In this document: positions 39,651 through 48,405 of the stretch, in pieces
Layout: every line of letters begins with the position of its first letter
Position numbering within the stretch: the stretch's first letter is position 1
Source: Streptomyces jumonjinensis
GTDB lineage: Bacteria; Actinomycetota; Actinomycetes; Streptomycetales; Streptomycetaceae
Direction: 5' to 3'
NCBI RefSeq assembly: GCF_009600885.1
Contig: NZ_VCLA01000009.1
Location: 1-64,000, forward strand
Length of the DNA stretch: 64,000 bases
Made by a program: the position numbers and the translations under genes
The notes under the pieces: model-generated
Seen by the model: the letters and a program-made list of their open reading frames with translations, nothing else
Database searches by the model: none
What the model was told of the DNA's origin: nothing

Positions 39651-41012
39651 ATGGACGGGCACCGGAAGCGCATCAGCCGGCGGGGACTGCTGGCGACGGC
39701 GGTCATCGCGATGGGGGCCGTTCTCGCACCCGTGGCGGCCCAGGCGGCCCCGGGGTCGGCGTCGGCTCACGCGGCCGGTGGGAAGCAGGATCCGGTGCGC
39801 GCGCTGGAGAAGGCGGCCCATCCGCTGCGTTCGACCGAGCCCGGGAAGAAGACGGGCGACCTGCGGGCGCTCGGCGCGATGATCGGCGACGCCACGGTGG
39901 TCGGGCTCGGCGAGGCCACGCATGGCTCCCATGAGTTCTTCACCATGAAGGAGCGCGTCTTCCGTTATCTCGTCGAGGAGAAGGGCTTCACGACCTTCGC
40001 CCTGGAGCTGGGCTGGTCCGCGGGGCTCCGGATCGACGAGTACCTCCAGACCGGCAAGGGCGACGCCCGCGAGATCGCGAAGGAGACGCTGAGCAACTCC
40101 CCGTGGGAGCGTGAGGAGTTCGTGAGCCTCATCGAGTGGATGCGCGACTACAACCGCCGCAACCCCGGCCGTACCGTCCACTTCATGGGCGACGACATCG
40201 GCTCCCCCGCGGTCAGCGACGAGTTCTTCGGCCGGGTGACCGGCTATATGAAGCGCCACCACCCGGAGACGCTGCCGCGGCTCGACGAGCTCTACACCGG
40301 CCTGCGCCCGATCGACGACGTCTTCGCCTATCTGAGCAAGCCGCTCGCGGAACGCCGGCGGCTCGCCGCCCAGGCACAGCAGGCCCTGGAGCTGATCAGC
40401 GCCCAGGGCTCCGGTGGAGAGGCTTTCGCGTGGGCCGAGCAGAACGCCCGGTCCATCGCCCAGACCGCCCGGTTCCTCACCATGGACCCCGACGACCCGG
40501 AGTCGGTGGCCGCCGCTCAGCTCTACCGCGACGAGGTCATGGCCCAGAACGTCACCTGGTGGCAGCGGCGCACCGGGGACAAGATCCTGCTGTCGGCGCA
40601 GAACGACCACGTCGGCTACGCCGCCGGTGATCCGAAGCTGTATCCGAAGACGCAGGGGGCGTTCCTGCGCGACACGATGGGCGAGAGCTATCTCCCCATC
40701 GGCTTCACCTTCAACCAGGGCTCCTTCCTGTCGAAGGACGCCGCCCTCGGCGGCGACTGGAAGAAGTTCACCGTGGGCGCCGCCACGCCCGGTATGAACG
40801 AGCACACCCTCGACAAGGTCCGCTACCGGGACTACTACCTCGACGCCCGCAGGGCCCCGGCCGCCGCCCGCGCCTGGCTGAACGCCGCCCGGCCCACGCG
40901 CAACGTCGGCACCCAGTACCCCTGGCCGGACTCCGGCATCGCGATCGCCCGCTCCTTCGACGTCCTGATCCACCTCGACGAGGTCCGGGAGGCCGACAAG
41001 CTGAAGCCGTGA
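39651..41012 (+). CDS. Erythromycin esterase family protein, Tat-exported
   Basis: This 453-residue protein belongs to the Ere family (succinoglycan biosynthesis/erythromycin esterase fold). ATG 39651 follows GAGGGG. A twin-arginine signal (KRISRRGLLATAVIAMG, cleavage near AQAAP) predicts Tat export. The active-site string VVGLGEATHGSHEFF carries the catalytic His and the metal-like Glu; RVFRYLVEEKGFTTFALELGWS follows as in Ere proteins. It might inactivate a macrolide outside the cell, but Ere homologues also hydrolyse other esters. It may be read in phase from the upstream PIN frame. Confidence 0.85.
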   Translation: MDGHRKRISRRGLLATAVIAMGAVLAPVAAQAAPGSASAHAAGGKQDPVRALEKAAHPLRSTEPGKKTGDLRALGAMIGDATVVGLGEATHGSHEFFTMKERVFRYLVEEKGFTTFALELGWSAGLRIDEYLQTGKGDAREIAKETLSNSPWEREEFVSLIEWMRDYNRRNPGRTVHFMGDDIGSPAVSDEFFGRVTGYMKRHHPETLPRLDELYTGLRPIDDVFAYLSKPLAERRRLAAQAQQALELISAQGSGGEAFAWAEQNARSIAQTARFLTMDPDDPESVAAAQLYRDEVMAQNVTWWQRRTGDKILLSAQNDHVGYAAGDPKLYPKTQGAFLRDTMGESYLPIGFTFNQGSFLSKDAALGGDWKKFTVGAATPGMNEHTLDKVRYRDYYLDARRAPAAARAWLNAARPTRNVGTQYPWPDSGIAIARSFDVLIHLDEVREADKLKP

Positions 41013-41100
41013 CGGCCCGGCCCGCGGAACCGACGGCGCCGCCCGCCCCCCGGCAGGAAGGGGGCGGGCGGCGCCGTCCGTCAGGCCGGGGTGCCGCCCG

Positions 41101-41646
<546 letters not shown>

Positions 41647-41660
41647 TTACGGTCGAATTA

Positions 41661-41677
41661 ATACCCCGGGGGGTAAT
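41661..41677. promoter_or_regulatory. CsoR/CstR operator, copy 2
   Basis: ATACCCCGGGGGGTAAT lies 21 bases before the dioxygenase start, where bound repressor would block transcription. Copy 1 is placed to affect the divergent repressor gene as well. Confidence 0.85.
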
Positions 41678-41698
41678 CAATGAGGATGTGAGTGGCAC

Positions 41699-43105
41699 AT
41701 GTTCTTCGTCGAGACCATCGAGATCGAGGGCCTGGGCAACCGGCACTATCTGGCCGGGGGCGCCCGGGCGGCGGTGGCGGTGGACCCGCCCCGCGACATC
41801 GACCAGGTGATCGCGGCAGCCGCCCGCCGGGGTGTGCGCATCACGCATGTCGTCGAGACGCACGTCCACAACGACTATGTGACCGGCGGTCTGGAGCTGG
41901 CCCGGGTGACCGGCGCCGTCTATCTGGTGCCCGCCGCCGCCCAGGTGTCCTTCGCTCGTGAACCGGTCCGCGACGGGGATGTGATCGAGGTCGACGCCGG
42001 CCTCACCCTGCGAGCCCTGGCCACCCCCGGCCACACCCCGCACCACACCGCGTACGTACTCCAGGAGAGCGGCCGTCCGGTCGCCGCGTTCACCGGCGGC
42101 TCCCTGCTCATCGGCACCGTCGGCCGCCCCGACCTGGTCGAGCCCCGGCTGACCGAGCAGCTGGCCCGGGCCCAGCACGCCTCCGCGCACCGGCTCGCCG
42201 CCGAGCTGCCCGACGACGCCTCGGTGCTGCCCACCCACGGATTCGGCAGCTTCTGCTCCTCCGGTCAGGCCGAGGGCGACGCGAGCACCATCGGCCGGGA
42301 GAAGACCGTCAACGCGGCCCTCTCCCAGGACGTGGACGCCTTCGTCACCGGGCTGCTGGCCGGTCTGGAGGACGTACCCGCCTACTACGCCCACATGGGA
42401 CCGGCCAACGCGGCGGGCCCGGACCCGGTCGATCTGACCGCACCGGCCCGCGCGGACGCCGAGGAGATCGCCGCCCGGCTCGCGGCCGGTGAGTGGGTCG
42501 TCGATCTGCGCAGCCGGGTCGCCTACGCCCAGGGGCATGTCGCGGGATCGTTCAACTTCGAGGCCGACGGCAAGATCGCCACCTATCTCGCGTGGATGAT
42601 CCCCTGGGGCAAGCCCGTCACCCTGCTCGCCGAAACGCCCCGGCAGCTCGCCGAAGCACAGCGCGAGCTGGTCCGCGTCGGCATCGACCGCCCCGCCGCC
42701 GCGGCGACCGGCGGCCCGGCCGACTGGCTCCGCCCCGGCGAGGCCCCGGCCTCCTTCCGCCGGGCGGTCTTCGCCGACCTGGCCGCGGAGCTCGACGGGA
42801 AGCCCGACGGGGCGTCGGCGCGGACGGTGGTCCTGGACGTACGCCGCGACTCCGAACGCGCCGGCGGGTACATCGAGGGCTCGGTCCACATCCCCGTACA
42901 CCTGCTGCACCAGCGGATCGACGAGGTGCCCGCCGGAACCGTCTGGGTGCACTGCGCCGGCGGCATGCGGGCCGGGATCGCGGCCTCCCTGCTGGACGCG
43001 GCCGGACGCGATGTCATCGCCGTCGACGACGGCTTCGACCGGGCGGTCGATGCGGGTCTGACCGTGACGCGTCCGCGTTTCGGCCGGGCCTCCGGCGCGG
43101 CCTGA
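41699..43105 (+). CDS. Persulfide dioxygenase-rhodanese fusion, CstB-like
   Basis: This 468-residue protein joins a metallo-beta-lactamase-fold persulfide dioxygenase and two rhodanese domains. It oxidises persulfide and makes thiosulfate or sulfite. Ligands His55, His57 and Asp59 (THVHND) and His112 (GHTPHH) are present, and His180 follows. The Asp of the usual FTGD motif is Gly134 (FTGGSLLIG). The first rhodanese (about 265-350) has no active Cys (LLAETP), and the second (about 365-465) has VHCAGGMRAG. This is the CstB layout. It heads an operon with rhodaneses and an exporter. Confidence 0.9.
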   Translation: MFFVETIEIEGLGNRHYLAGGARAAVAVDPPRDIDQVIAAAARRGVRITHVVETHVHNDYVTGGLELARVTGAVYLVPAAAQVSFAREPVRDGDVIEVDAGLTLRALATPGHTPHHTAYVLQESGRPVAAFTGGSLLIGTVGRPDLVEPRLTEQLARAQHASAHRLAAELPDDASVLPTHGFGSFCSSGQAEGDASTIGREKTVNAALSQDVDAFVTGLLAGLEDVPAYYAHMGPANAAGPDPVDLTAPARADAEEIAARLAAGEWVVDLRSRVAYAQGHVAGSFNFEADGKIATYLAWMIPWGKPVTLLAETPRQLAEAQRELVRVGIDRPAAAATGGPADWLRPGEAPASFRRAVFADLAAELDGKPDGASARTVVLDVRRDSERAGGYIEGSVHIPVHLLHQRIDEVPAGTVWVHCAGGMRAGIAASLLDAAGRDVIAVDDGFDRAVDAGLTVTRPRFGRASGAA

Positions 43106-43239
43106 CCGCCAACCGTCCGCACGCGCTGAGCACTCGTCTGCGCTGAGGCACCCGCCCGCGCCGAACCGCGCTCACGGAGCCGAACCACTCTCACGGAGCG
43201 CCCCGGCCTGCCCGGAGAGCGCTCGAAGGAAGCACTGTC

Positions 43240-43605
43240 ATGATCTTCTCCCGATGGAGGACCGGCCCCGGCCGGCTCACCGCCGCCGAGGCCCACCGCC
43301 TGCTCCAGGAAGGCTCCGCCGTCCTGCTGGACGTACGCGAGCAGGACGAGTGGCAGGCCGGGCACGCCCCCGGCGCCCGGCATCTGCCGCTCTCCCGGCT
43401 GACGGCCGGGGCAGCGGCGCCCGGTACGCCGGCAGGCCGGCGGCTGGTGCTGATCTGCCGCTCCGGACACCGTTCCCAGCAGGCCGCCCGGCTGCTGCGG
43501 GCACGGGGCACCGACGCTGTCGACGTCACCGGCGGCATGACCGCCTGGGCCCGGAAGGGACTGCCGGTCCAGAGCTCCGCCGGGAGCGCGGGCACGGTCA
43601 TATGA
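43240..43605 (+). CDS. Single-domain rhodanese (sulfurtransferase)
   Basis: This 121-residue sulfurtransferase has DVREQDEWQAGHAPGA and the active loop CRSGHRSQQAA, with the persulfide-forming Cys. It should relay sulfane sulfur from persulfide to acceptors. It overlaps the exporter start by four bases and lies 134 bases after the dioxygenase. Confidence 0.92.
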   Translation: MIFSRWRTGPGRLTAAEAHRLLQEGSAVLLDVREQDEWQAGHAPGARHLPLSRLTAGAAAPGTPAGRRLVLICRSGHRSQQAARLLRARGTDAVDVTGGMTAWARKGLPVQSSAGSAGTVI

Positions 43606-44345
43606 GCGTGCTCGTCCTCGCGCTGGCCGCCGGAGCGGTGGTCGGTCTGGCCCTGGGCGGGCTGGGCGGCGGCGGCAGCGTCCTGGCCGTTCCCGCGCTG
43701 ATCTATCTGCTCGGCTTCAGCCCCGTCGCCGCCACCACCGCGAGCCTGATCATCGTTGCCGCGACCTCCGCCAGCTCGCTGGTCGCGCACGCCCGGGACG
43801 GCGACGTGCGCTGGCGGGCCGGGCTGCTGTTCGCCGCCGCGGGCATCGGACCCGCCATGCTCGGCGGGCTCGCGGCCGGGCGTATCCCCGGCTCCGCGCT
43901 GACCGTCGCGTTCGCGGTGATCGCCGCGCTCGCCGCCTGGCGCATGCTCCGCCCAAGCCGCCCGGCGGAGGACCGGCCCGTACGGCCGGTCCGGGCCGCC
44001 GGCGCCGGAGCCGGGCTCGGCGCGGTCACCGGCGTACTCGGCGTGGGCGGGGGCTTCCTGGCCGTACCGGCCCTGGTGAGCGTGGTCGGCCTGCGGATGA
44101 AGGCCGCCGTCGGCACCAGCCTCCTGGTCATCGTCGTCACCTCGCTCGCCGCGCTCGCCACCCGTACCGGCACCGCCGACGGGCTCGACTGGGCCGTCAT
44201 CGCGCCCTTCACCGGAGCCGCGATCCTCGGCGCCTGGGACGGCAGACGCCTCGCCGCGAAAGTCTCCGGCGACCGGCTACGGCGCCTCTTCGCCTACGTC
44301 CTGCTCGCCGTGGCCGCCCTCATGCTCCTCGACAGCCTCATCTGA
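43602..44345 (+). CDS. TauE/SafE-family sulfite/anion exporter
   Basis: This 247-residue membrane protein has about eight helices in two repeats, each starting with a Gly-rich motif (GGLGGGGSVLAVPAL; GVLGVGGGFLAVPAL), the TauE/SafE hallmark. It probably expels the sulfite or thiosulfate made by the dioxygenase. Its ATG overlaps the rhodanese stop (ATGA). Confidence 0.92.
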   Translation: MSVLVLALAAGAVVGLALGGLGGGGSVLAVPALIYLLGFSPVAATTASLIIVAATSASSLVAHARDGDVRWRAGLLFAAAGIGPAMLGGLAAGRIPGSALTVAFAVIAALAAWRMLRPSRPAEDRPVRPVRAAGAGAGLGAVTGVLGVGGGFLAVPALVSVVGLRMKAAVGTSLLVIVVTSLAALATRTGTADGLDWAVIAPFTGAAILGAWDGRRLAAKVSGDRLRRLFAYVLLAVAALMLLDSLI

Positions 44346-44397
44346 CCTCTGACCTCTGACCCAGCACATACGCATCCGAATCCGCATCCGCATCCGA
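44341..44397. repeat. Short tandem repeats between the exporter and the last rhodanese
   Basis: TCTGACC occurs three times in tandem (44341-44361), followed by CGCATCCGAATC and further CGCATC units (44371-44397). They fill the 69-base spacer before the last gene of the operon. Confidence 0.8.
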
Positions 44398-44414
44398 AGG
44401 ACACCCGTCGCATC

Positions 44415-44981
44415 ATGAACACGACCCTCACCCCCGGCATCGCCCGTGAGCGCCTGCACTCCCTGACCGTCATCGACGTACGCACCCCCGGCGAGTACGC
44501 GGGCGGACATCTGCCCGGCGCCCACAACATCCCCCTCGACGACCTGGACCGTGCCCTGCCGACCCTGCGCGAGGCCGCGGGCCGCCGCGAGCTCCTCGTC
44601 GTCTGCGCCTCCGGCGCCCGCTCGCAGAGCGCCTGCGCCGTGCTGTCCCGCGACGGCATCCCCGCCGCCACCCTGGAAGGCGGGACCGCCGCCTGGGCGT
44701 CCGCCGGAGGAGAGCTGCACCGGCCCGCCGCCGCACGGCCCACGTGGGCCATGGACCGCCAGGTCCGTCTCACCGCGGGCTCCCTGGTCCTGCTCGGCCT
44801 CCTCCTCGGCCTGCTGGTCCACCCCGCCTTCCAGCTGTTCTCCGCGGGCATCGCCGCCGGGCTCGTCTACTCCGCGCTCTCCAACACCTGCGCCATGGCC
44901 GCCCTGCTCGGAAAGCTCCCCTACAACCGCACCGACCGCGCCGCCCTGGACGGCGTCCTCGCCAGTCTGCGACGGGGCTGA
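44415..44981 (+). CDS. Rhodanese fused to a DUF2892 membrane domain
   Basis: In this 188-residue protein an N-terminal rhodanese (DVRTPGEYAGGHLPGAHNIP; active loop VCASGARSQSA) is followed by two membrane helices of the DUF2892 type (LVLLGLLLGLLVHPAFQLFS and SNTCAMAALLGKLPYN). It places a sulfurtransferase at the membrane, perhaps delivering sulfane sulfur to the exporter beside it. Confidence 0.88.
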   Translation: MNTTLTPGIARERLHSLTVIDVRTPGEYAGGHLPGAHNIPLDDLDRALPTLREAAGRRELLVVCASGARSQSACAVLSRDGIPAATLEGGTAAWASAGGELHRPAAARPTWAMDRQVRLTAGSLVLLGLLLGLLVHPAFQLFSAGIAAGLVYSALSNTCAMAALLGKLPYNRTDRAALDGVLASLRRG

Positions 44982-44997
44982 CTCCGTCAGCGCGCGG

Positions 44998-45225
44998 TCA
45001 GCGGCGCCCCTGGTTCCTCGGGTGGTTGCGGGCCGTGCGTTCGTTGCCGAATTTGTACGCCCCGGTCCAGCGGGCCATGACCAGCTGGGCGTCGCCCGAC
45101 GCCACCTGGGTCAGGAACTTGTCGGCGCGTGAGCCGCGCAGGGTGGCGGCCGTCCGGCCGCGGTGGGTGATGACCACCGTGCCGTCGGGGTGCCGCTCGT
45201 AACTGAATCCGGTGGCTGGGGGCAT
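44998..45225 (-). CDS. Small conserved-type hypothetical protein
   Basis: This 75-residue basic protein (SYERHPDGTVVITHRGRTAATL and KFLTQVASGDAQLVMARWTGAYK) has no recognised domain; it looks like a small beta-rich protein. ATG 45225 is preceded by GAGGGAAG. It is convergent with the sulfur operon and 39 bases after the SARP stop on the same strand. Confidence 0.7.
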   Translation of the reverse strand: MPPATGFSYERHPDGTVVITHRGRTAATLRGSRADKFLTQVASGDAQLVMARWTGAYKFGNERTARNHPRNQGRR

Positions 45226-45264
45226 GACGGGGATTCTTCCCTCTGTCTCGGTGGAGTCAACGCC

Positions 45265-46152
45265 TCAAGGGCTGCCGGGGAGCGATCGGTGGTGGGGGGT
45301 GCGGGTCGTCAGCAGGGAGGGGTGGCCGGTGAGCACGGCCTGGTGGAGCCGGCGGAGTTCGGCGCACGGCTCGATGCCCAGCTCCTCGTCGAGGGTGGCG
45401 CGGGCGGCGCGGTAGGCCGCGAGCGCGTCGGCCTGCCGGCCCGCCCGGTAGAGGGCGGTCATCAGGGTGGCGCGCAGCCCCTCGCGCAGTGGGTTGGCGG
45501 CGATCAGCGCGGTCAGCTCGGGGATGAGGGCCGTGTGTCTGCCGAGTTCCAGATCGGCGTCGATGCGCTGTTCCAGGGCGACCAGACGCTCTTCCTCCAG
45601 CCGGTCGCGCTCCAGTCGGACGAGCGGTTCGCAGACTCCGCCCAGTGCCACGCCGCGCCAGACCGCGAGAGCTCCGCGCAGCAGCCGGGCCGCGGAGGCG
45701 GGGTCGCCGGCGGCCAGGGCGGCGGCGCCCCGGCGGGCGTGGTCCTGGAATTCGGCGAGGTCCACCCGGACGCCCCGGTGGGGCAGGCGGATCAGATAGC
45801 CGGGGCGGCGGCGTTCGACCTCGGCTGCCGGGCCGATCAGCTGCCGTACCCGGGAGGCGTAGGTGTGGATCTGGGCGGGCGAGGTGGCGGGCGGGGCGTC
45901 GCCCCACAGGAGCGCGGTGAGCTCGCTGTCGGGCACCACCCGGCCCCGGGCGAGCAGCAGCGCTGTCAGTACGGTGCGGGGTTTGGCGCCGCCGAGGTGG
46001 AGCGGCCGGCCGTCGCGGTGGGCCTCGACGGGCCCGAGCAGGCTCAGGGTGAGGCCCGGCGTCCTGGTCGGCTCCGTGGACCAGTGCCGGCCCTGGGCCA
46101 GGTCCGTTTCCCGGCCCGGAAAGGTGATCTGGGTCAGGGTCACGGCGATCAC
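45265..46152 (-). CDS. SARP-family transcriptional activator
   Basis: This 295-residue protein has the OmpR-like winged helix (about 35-125: LSLLGPVEAHRDGRPLHLGG, LLWGDAPPATS, RRPGYLIRLP) and the bacterial activator domain BTAD (about 130-265). SARPs activate antibiotic clusters from direct-repeat sites next to -35 boxes. The start GTG 46152 overlaps the stop of the small exported peptide gene (GTGA), so the two are translated together. It is the best candidate pathway activator of the cluster to its right. Confidence 0.88.
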   Translation of the reverse strand: MIAVTLTQITFPGRETDLAQGRHWSTEPTRTPGLTLSLLGPVEAHRDGRPLHLGGAKPRTVLTALLLARGRVVPDSELTALLWGDAPPATSPAQIHTYASRVRQLIGPAAEVERRRPGYLIRLPHRGVRVDLAEFQDHARRGAAALAAGDPASAARLLRGALAVWRGVALGGVCEPLVRLERDRLEEERLVALEQRIDADLELGRHTALIPELTALIAANPLREGLRATLMTALYRAGRQADALAAYRAARATLDEELGIEPCAELRRLHQAVLTGHPSLLTTRTPHHRSLPGSP

Positions 46153-46346
46153 GGGCCCCAGATGTTGTCCGGCCTGGCGTCGTCGCCCTGCCCGCCGCCC
46201 GCGCCGATCTCCTTCGCCACCGGGGCGGCCGGCGGGACGTCCCCGTCATGGGGGCCGCCGGCGCCCGTCCCGCCGAGGGCGAGCACCAGGGCCACGGCGA
46301 GGGCGCCGGCGCCGAGCATGGCCTTGGGACGGAGCCAGGTCTTCAT
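46149..46346 (-). CDS. Small exported peptide, coupled to the SARP gene
   Basis: A 65-residue product: basic start (MKTWLRPK), hydrophobic core (AMLGAGALAVALVLALGG), then a short acidic Gly/Pro/Asp-rich segment ending DNIWGP. ATG 46346 follows GGGGAGAAC. The predicted mature part is about 35-40 residues. It may be a signal peptide-like leader, a secreted pheromone precursor or a membrane-anchored regulator of the SARP; nothing proves which. Confidence 0.7.
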   Translation of the reverse strand: MKTWLRPKAMLGAGALAVALVLALGGTGAGGPHDGDVPPAAPVAKEIGAGGGQGDDARPDNIWGP

Positions 46347-46617
46347 GTGTTCTCCCCTGTGAGCGCATCGGACGAGTGCAGGAGCGTGCCCCGTCCGGTC
46401 CGGGCGGTGTGTCCTGCTCGATGGGTACGACTCTGCTCGGGAGGCAGGGGTTTGCCCAGGGTATGGGCCTGTCAGGGAGCTGCAATGGCAGGACTATGTC
46501 AGGGCGGCCAGGCTGGTCAGGCCGGACCGGCCCTTTCCTCGGCATCCGCGGCGCGGGCCTACCGGGACTACCGAACCCCGGGCCCCGGGCCGCCCGTTCC
46601 CAGGGGAAGAGCAGCGT

Positions 46618-46941
46618 TCACCCCCGGTCCGCGCCATAGGCCGACAGCTCTACCAGCGTGGCCAGCGGCACCGTGGACCGTCTGCTGAGCCGCCAGCCGT
46701 CCACGGCGCAGCGCGCCAGCACCGCGTCAGCGGACTGTTCGGCCTCGCCGAGCGTCCGCCGGGCGAAGAAGAGCACCGCCTCGACGGACGGCGACGCCCC
46801 GTCCGGCTGGACATAGACGTGTTCCAGCCGGTCGGCGGGGAGCGCCGCGTCCGACAGCAGCGAGCGCAGCTCCTCGCCGAGGCGCTCGGCCCCGTGAGCG
46901 GGGGCGGTCATGGGCTCCAGCCGGATGCTCACCAGGTACAC
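46618..46941 (-). CDS. Hypothetical protein in the regulatory block
   Basis: A 107-residue protein starting at GTG 46941 (AGGACG upstream). It has an alpha/beta pattern: YLVSIRLEPMTAP, EELRSLLSDAALPADRLEHVYV, SVEAVLFFARRTLGEAEQSADAVLARC. No family is recognised, though this type of small protein often accompanies class II lanthipeptide or regulatory genes in Streptomyces. It is divergent from the LuxR gene, sharing a promoter region. Confidence 0.7.
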   Translation of the reverse strand: MYLVSIRLEPMTAPAHGAERLGEELRSLLSDAALPADRLEHVYVQPDGASPSVEAVLFFARRTLGEAEQSADAVLARCAVDGWRLSRRSTVPLATLVELSAYGADRG

Positions 46942-47108
46942 AGCTCGTCCTCCGCGGCATGGCCCGGTCGTGCCCCGAAAAAAACCGTGCTCGGGAACCC
47001 ATCGTTCTGATCGAGCCATCCCATAGAGTATGGCCGCATGACTCGCCGATCAGCCGGACGGAGAGAGTCATGGAAGTTCTTGTGCTGTCGCCCTTGGGGG
47101 AGGGGAAA

Positions 47109-48092
47109 ATGCTTGGTCAGCTGGGTCTCGGCCCGGATGAGGAAGCCATCTACCGTGCGATGTTGGTGGATCCGACGGGAGAGGTTTCCAGCCATACCGA
47201 TCGGTTGGGCTGGACAGAGGAGCGGACCCGTTCCGCACTCGACCGACTGGCCGCCCTCTCGCTCATCAGACCGTCGCCGGACGGCGGACCGGGATGTCCG
47301 GTCGATCCCGAACTGGGTCTCAACTCGCTGCTCATCAGCCAGGAGGCCGAGGTCCTCGAAAGCCAGCGGCGGATCGGGGCGAGCAGGCTCGCGGTGACCC
47401 GGATGCTCGCCGATCTGCGGGCGTCCGGCGAGGGGGGCGCCGCCGAGGTGCAGAAGCTCCAGGGGCTCGGCATGATCCAGTCGAAGATCGAGCATCTGGC
47501 GAACACCTGCACCACCGAGGTGGCGGCCTTCGTCCCGGGCGGCGGGCAGAACGAGAGGCATCTGGAGGCCGCCCGGCCGCTGGATCTGGCGGTGACCGGG
47601 CGGGGCGTACGGCTGCGGTACATCTTTCTGGACAGCGCGCGGAACTCGCAGCCGACCCGGAAGTACATGGAGTGGCTCGGGGAGCGCGGCGCACTGGTGC
47701 GCACGGTCCCCCGGCTCCCTCCGCGCATGCTCATCTACGACCGCGCCACGGCGATCGTGCCGGTCGATCCGGGCGCGGCCGACCAGGGTGTGCTGGTGCT
47801 GCACGGTACGGGTGCGGTGGCCGCGCTGCTGACCCTCTTCGAGACCAACTGGCAGGCCGCGCGTCCGCTCGGACAGCCCGCCGTGACCGCCGACGATCCA
47901 CTGCCGCCGCAGGAGCGCGTGGTGCTGGAACTTCTCACCCAGGGGCTCACCGACGACGCCATCGCCCGTCAGCTGGGGGTCTCCGTGCGCACCACCCGCC
48001 GGATCACCGCCGAGTTGATGCAGCGGCTGGGGGCCCGGAGCCGGTTCGAGGCGGGGGCGCTCGCCGCCAGCCGGGGCTGGGTGCGCCCCTGA
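47109..48092 (+). CDS. LuxR/TrmB-type helix-turn-helix regulator
   Basis: A 327-residue protein with a TrmB-like winged helix (LGLGPDEEAIYRAML and TEERTRSALDRLAALSLIR), a middle phospholipase D-like sensor fold, and a C-terminal LuxR helix-turn-helix (LPPQERVVLELLTQGLTDDA; VSVRTTRRITAELMQRLGA). Such proteins are common pathway regulators in streptomycetes. ATG 47109 is preferred for its GGAG site; ATG 47070 would add 13 residues. The palindrome 1.4 kb downstream is a possible target. Confidence 0.85.
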   Translation: MLGQLGLGPDEEAIYRAMLVDPTGEVSSHTDRLGWTEERTRSALDRLAALSLIRPSPDGGPGCPVDPELGLNSLLISQEAEVLESQRRIGASRLAVTRMLADLRASGEGGAAEVQKLQGLGMIQSKIEHLANTCTTEVAAFVPGGGQNERHLEAARPLDLAVTGRGVRLRYIFLDSARNSQPTRKYMEWLGERGALVRTVPRLPPRMLIYDRATAIVPVDPGAADQGVLVLHGTGAVAALLTLFETNWQAARPLGQPAVTADDPLPPQERVVLELLTQGLTDDAIARQLGVSVRTTRRITAELMQRLGARSRFEAGALAASRGWVRP

Positions 48093-48405
48093 CACCGGGT
48101 GCCCGTCTGAGACCGGATGCGCCCCTGACGCCGCGTACGCCCCCGACACGGGGTGCGTGCCCGGGACCGGGCTCGTACTCAGAGCCGCGTACGCCGCCGG
48201 GACCGGGCCCGTCGCTGACACAGGGCACGTACACACCGCGTACGCCCCCCGGGCGCGGGCCCACACGCGTCCGGCCGGTCCTCGCGCTCCATCGGCGGGC
48301 GCGCGGACCGGACCCGGCCGTGCGTCGGTCACCACGACTGCCTCATCAGGGCCTTCCGTGTCGTACGGGGCGAGTGCTGCTGCCGGCCGAGGCTGTCATC
48401 GGCTC
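48093..48405. other. Convergent spacer with degenerate repeats
   Basis: These 313 bases separate the LuxR gene from the sugar-nucleotide gene, which end towards each other. No gene is seen. The 11-mer CCGCGTACGCC recurs at 48131, 48185 and 48236, inside units of about 51-54 bases with CCGGGACCGG-like fillers. No clear terminator stem was found. Confidence 0.6.
48131..48246. repeat. Degenerate 51-54 bp repeats with CCGCGTACGCC core
   Basis: Three exact copies of an 11-base core start at 48131, 48185 and 48236, with looser similarity between them. The palindromic GTAC centre is shared. Confidence 0.7.

Noticed and set aside
39096..41012. A single 638-residue PIN-esterase fusion protein
   Set aside because: The esterase has its own ribosome site and Tat signal, and a strong terminator lies between; kept only as a finding about the lost stop.
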